Source of the DNA: Cyclobacteriaceae bacterium
GTDB taxonomy: Bacteria; Bacteroidota; Bacteroidia; Cytophagales; Cyclobacteriaceae
Assembly: GCA_025363495.1 (NCBI GenBank)
Contig: JANYDR010000353.1
Coordinates: forward strand, 1-6,405
Length of the DNA stretch: 6,405 nt
Direction of reading: 5' to 3'
A model generated the notes under the pieces. The model had not been told where the DNA came from and did not search any database. It worked only from the letters and a program-made list of their open reading frames with translations. Each line of letters begins with the position of its first letter. The stretch's first letter is position 1. Shown one piece after another: positions 4,702 through 6,405 of this stretch. Made by a program: the position numbers and the translations under genes.

Positions 4702-5886
4702 TTACGATATCTGTTTAAACGCCTCCTCAAACGCCTTCATCTCTTTCATTGTTCCTATACTCACTCTGCACCATTCTTTGCCCGCAAATTTCCATGAACG
4801 CACGCCTACACCACGTTGTGCCATTTCATCGGCGAACCTCTGCGCGTCCATATTTACAGGAAACATCACAAAATTCCCCCACGATGGAATGTAGTCATAC
4901 CCTTGTTGCTTCAGAACGCTATATAAGTACTCCTTTGATTTATTCGTTTTAATCAGCGCAGCCTGCAAATGTTCTTTGTCATTGTAGCTGGCGATAGCCG
5001 CCGCCACAGACGTGGCAGAGATAGATCCACCGCGTGAACAATATGGCTCAAGTTTGGTAATCATATCGGGCTGTCCGATCATATAACCTACGCGAAGCCC
5101 CGCGAAACCATGCAGCTTTGAAAACGTACGAGCTACAATCACGTTTTGTCCTTTCTTCACGCAATCGATAAGAGTCGTCGCTTCCGGATCCGGCAGATAG
5201 TCGATATATGCTTCATCAATAAAAATTGGAACTCGCTTTGAAACTCTCTCACAGAAAGCTTTCAGCTTATTATTATCTACTATAGTTCCAGTCGGATTAT
5301 TAGGATTGCACAGATAAACGAGTGAAGTGTTGCTGTCAATTGCCTTCTCCATGGCATCAAGGTCATGTTTATAGTCAGCTGTCAGGGGTACCTTAACCCA
5401 TTTGGCTGTAAAAGATTTTTCAGCATCACGCGGCAGACTGTTGTACGTTGGATCTGCACTCACGATGGATCCACCACCCTTTGAGAAATATATGGCAGCA
5501 GCAAGAAGGAGTGGACCTGATCCTGCACCGAGTATCACCTGGTTTCTATTGACACCTTCTTTCGTGGCAATGTTATCGGCGAACTGCTGAAGGTTGGCAA
5601 AAGCATATCGATAGCTATTGTCAATGGCTTCAACGATAGCCTTCTTTGCTTTTTTTGATGGGCCAAACGGGTTTTCATTCGCCGATAGCCGTGCTTTAAT
5701 AACCGGTGCAACTTCGGCGAGTATTGACTGTTCAATCTCAGCATCGCTTAATACATTCGAGCCGTTAGATACCAAAGGTAAGTATGGCTTTGCATCTACT
5801 TTTTGGAAAGCAGAAGGTATTGCCAATGCTCCTGTAACAAGTAAGCTGGTCTTAAGCCATTCACGTCGGTTGATGTTTGTTGCCAT
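4702..5886 (-). CDS. Tat-signal PLP-dependent aminotransferase, HisC-like (class I/II)
   Basis: This 394-residue fold-type I aminotransferase probably acts outside the cytoplasm. Residues 1-33 form a twin-arginine signal: NRREWLK at 6-12 (R7, R8), a hydrophobic stretch TSLLVTGALAIPSAF (13-27), and a possible cleavage after VDA (30-32). The mature domain starts with LSANENPFGPS (67-77), typical of histidinol-phosphate aminotransferases. PLP-site features follow: GAGSGPLL (120-127), CNPNNPTG (193-200), the pyridine-nitrogen aspartate in FIDEAYIDY (D224), ARTFSKLHGFAGLRVGY with Schiff-base lysine K257 and phosphate-binding R265, and the carboxylate-binding R374 in CRVSIGT. All key residues are present, so it should be active. 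A true HisC is cytoplasmic, about 350 residues, and sits in a his operon. This gene is alone and has an export signal, so its substrate is unknown and I give no symbol. The ATG at 5884 is chosen because it directly opens the signal. It converges on the permease gene. Similar Tat-signal aminotransferases occur widely in Bacteroidota. Confidence 0.93.
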   Translation of the reverse strand: MATNINRREWLKTSLLVTGALAIPSAFQKVDAKPYLPLVSNGSNVLSDAEIEQSILAEVAPVIKARLSANENPFGPSKKAKKAIVEAIDNSYRYAFANLQQFADNIATKEGVNRNQVILGAGSGPLLLAAAIYFSKGGGSIVSADPTYNSLPRDAEKSFTAKWVKVPLTADYKHDLDAMEKAIDSNTSLVYLCNPNNPTGTIVDNNKLKAFCERVSKRVPIFIDEAYIDYLPDPEATTLIDCVKKGQNVIVARTFSKLHGFAGLRVGYMIGQPDMITKLEPYCSRGGSISATSVAAAIASYNDKEHLQAALIKTNKSKEYLYSVLKQQGYDYIPSWGNFVMFPVNMDAQRFADEMAQRGVGVRSWKFAGKEWCRVSIGTMKEMKAFEEAFKQIS

Positions 5887-5933
5887 GGATGTGTAGGTTT
5901 TGGGTTTTGATAAAATGCTTGGTTGAAAAAGAT

Positions 5934-5963
5934 CATATCTAACTTAGTGGTTTTAAATCAACT
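5934..5963 (-). promoter_or_regulatory. Possible promoter of the aminotransferase gene
   Basis: Read on the minus strand, TAGATATG (5934-5941) matches seven of the eight positions implied by the Bacteroidota -7 consensus TAnnTTTG. AGTTG (5959-5963) lies 17 bases upstream as a partial -33 box (consensus TTTG, usual spacing about 19-20). The inferred leader would be roughly 40 to 50 bases. The AT-rich setting makes chance matches likely, so this is a weak call. Confidence 0.28.
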
Positions 5964-6055
5964 AATGGAATATTTTATCCAAAAATGAAATATAAATATT
6001 GATTCAAAATTCTGCATTCGATTGAATTGATCAGGTTGAGATCTGGTGTTTCCCT

Positions 6056-6124
6056 CAGATTCCACAGATTGAATGTTCAGAGATTTTCAGAACTCTTGGG
6101 TTCCGCAAAAATCTGTGTCATCTG
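6056..6124. repeat. Imperfect inverted repeat CAGATTCCACAGATT / AATCTGTGTCATCTG
   Basis: The arms 6056-6070 and 6110-6124 are complementary at 13 of 15 positions and enclose 39 bases. The motif AATCTGTG(T/G)xATCTG in facing copies is a pattern I recognise as common in intergenic DNA of Bacteroidota and other bacteria. No T tract follows. It sits between the aminotransferase promoter region and the AraC relic, in a stretch of about 500 bases (5887-6405) without an intact gene. Confidence 0.5.
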
Positions 6125-6126
6125 GT

Positions 6127-6140
6127 ACGCCACGAGGCGT
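6127..6140. repeat. Short hairpin ACGCC-ACGA-GGCGT
   Basis: A perfect 5-bp G-C-rich stem with a 4-base loop lies two bases after the right arm of the preceding inverted repeat. It is followed by GTGTTTATAT, which has only three T in a row, so termination would be weak. It may be part of the same repeat unit. Confidence 0.35.
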
Positions 6141-6168
6141 GTGTTTATATAAATTACCTAATGGATGA

Positions 6169-6390
6169 GAGAGCCATGTAACCAAATTTGTCGTTCGGGT
6201 TAAAGTACCTCTGAGGTATGGGGAAGTAATGAACCATACTAATTTTAGAGGTTAGGGTCCTTTAAGCTGCTATAGTTAAGCCTCGTTACACCAACGGATA
6301 TTGGCCAGACTCTCGGATTTGATGAAGCCTGTAATTTTGCTTGGATCAACGACAAAAGGAATAGCAAGGAATATCCGGGGTAATATGTAG
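6169..6390 (+). pseudogene. Frameshifted relic of an AraC-family regulator, C-terminal DNA-binding domain
   Basis: Three frames in succession, read in order, spell a decayed AraC-type HTH domain. Frame 1 gives HVTKFVVRVK (6175-6204) and EVMNH (6223-6237), matching the first HTH (family form LHVTPKYLSRxxK) and the start of the linker helix (EWINER). Frame 2 gives LILEVRVL (6239-6262), matching the linker helix IILEAKRLL. Frame 3 gives DIGQTLGFDEACNFAW (6297-6344) and later KEYPG (6366-6380), matching the second HTH signature EIGxxLGFDExxNFxxWFK and the closing SPKEYR. Frame 3 also contains an in-frame TAG at 6273 and ends at TAA 6381. Removing one base near 6375 would give KEYRGNM and the stop at 6388-6390, a more natural end. 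No ligand-binding N-terminal part is visible upstream, where the inverted repeat and hairpin lie, so only the last ninety or so codons survive. At least two frameshifts plus a stop make function very unlikely. The order and spacing of the three pieces are the main evidence. Confidence 0.72.
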
Positions 6391-6405
6391 TTGCGAGAAG
6401 GAAAA

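Noticed and set aside
5402..5896. Plus-strand and alternate minus frames over the aminotransferase N-terminal half
   Set aside because: They are shadows of a gene with a Tat signal and all PLP-site motifs in the chosen frame.
6150..6405. Group II intron or other structured RNA
   Set aside because: The AGAGCC segment looked intron-like at first, but no domain V hairpin or conserved intron boundary was found, and the AraC frames explain the sequence better.

Overview
The window looks like chromosomal DNA of a Bacteroidota bacterium, probably Cytophagales-like. This is inferred from style: moderate GC, A-rich leaders without Shine-Dalgarno sites, short palindromic intergenic repeats, and a Tat-signal aminotransferase of a kind common in that phylum. 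No taxonomic marker gene is present, so the placement is tentative.

Layout. A tRNA-Thr(UGU) with a downstream hairpin terminator opens the window (1-121). About 2 kb of gene-poor, accessory-looking DNA follows. It holds an AT-rich orphan gene for a C-terminally membrane-anchored protein (358-795, minus), a long inverted repeat (907-943), and a relic of the 5' end of hsdM, the type I restriction-modification methyltransferase (1063-1209). A compact cluster of REP/MITE-like palindromes lies at 1312-1576, followed by two very doubtful small reading frames (1619-2087). This stretch reads like the decayed remains of an island beside a tRNA gene.

The core block has three intact metabolic or transport genes. 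A single-chain iron-sulfur L-serine ammonia-lyase (2081-3670, minus) is divergent, across 78 bp, from a TauE/SafE-family permease (3749-4630, plus). The permease converges on a HisC-like PLP aminotransferase carrying a twin-arginine export signal (4702-5886, minus). A CCCTCTC/GAGAGGG hairpin separates the convergent pair.

The last 500 bases hold a plausible promoter for the aminotransferase, an imperfect inverted repeat, and a frameshifted remnant of the DNA-binding domain of an AraC-family regulator (about 6169-6390, plus).

How the genes work together: the lyase converts serine to pyruvate and ammonia, the permease may export a small organic or sulfur-containing anion, and the aminotransferase may act on amino acids in the periplasm. 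Nothing in the sequence proves a shared pathway. I see no complete new defence system, CRISPR array or intact transposon. The most unusual content is the set of gene relics and the palindrome cluster.
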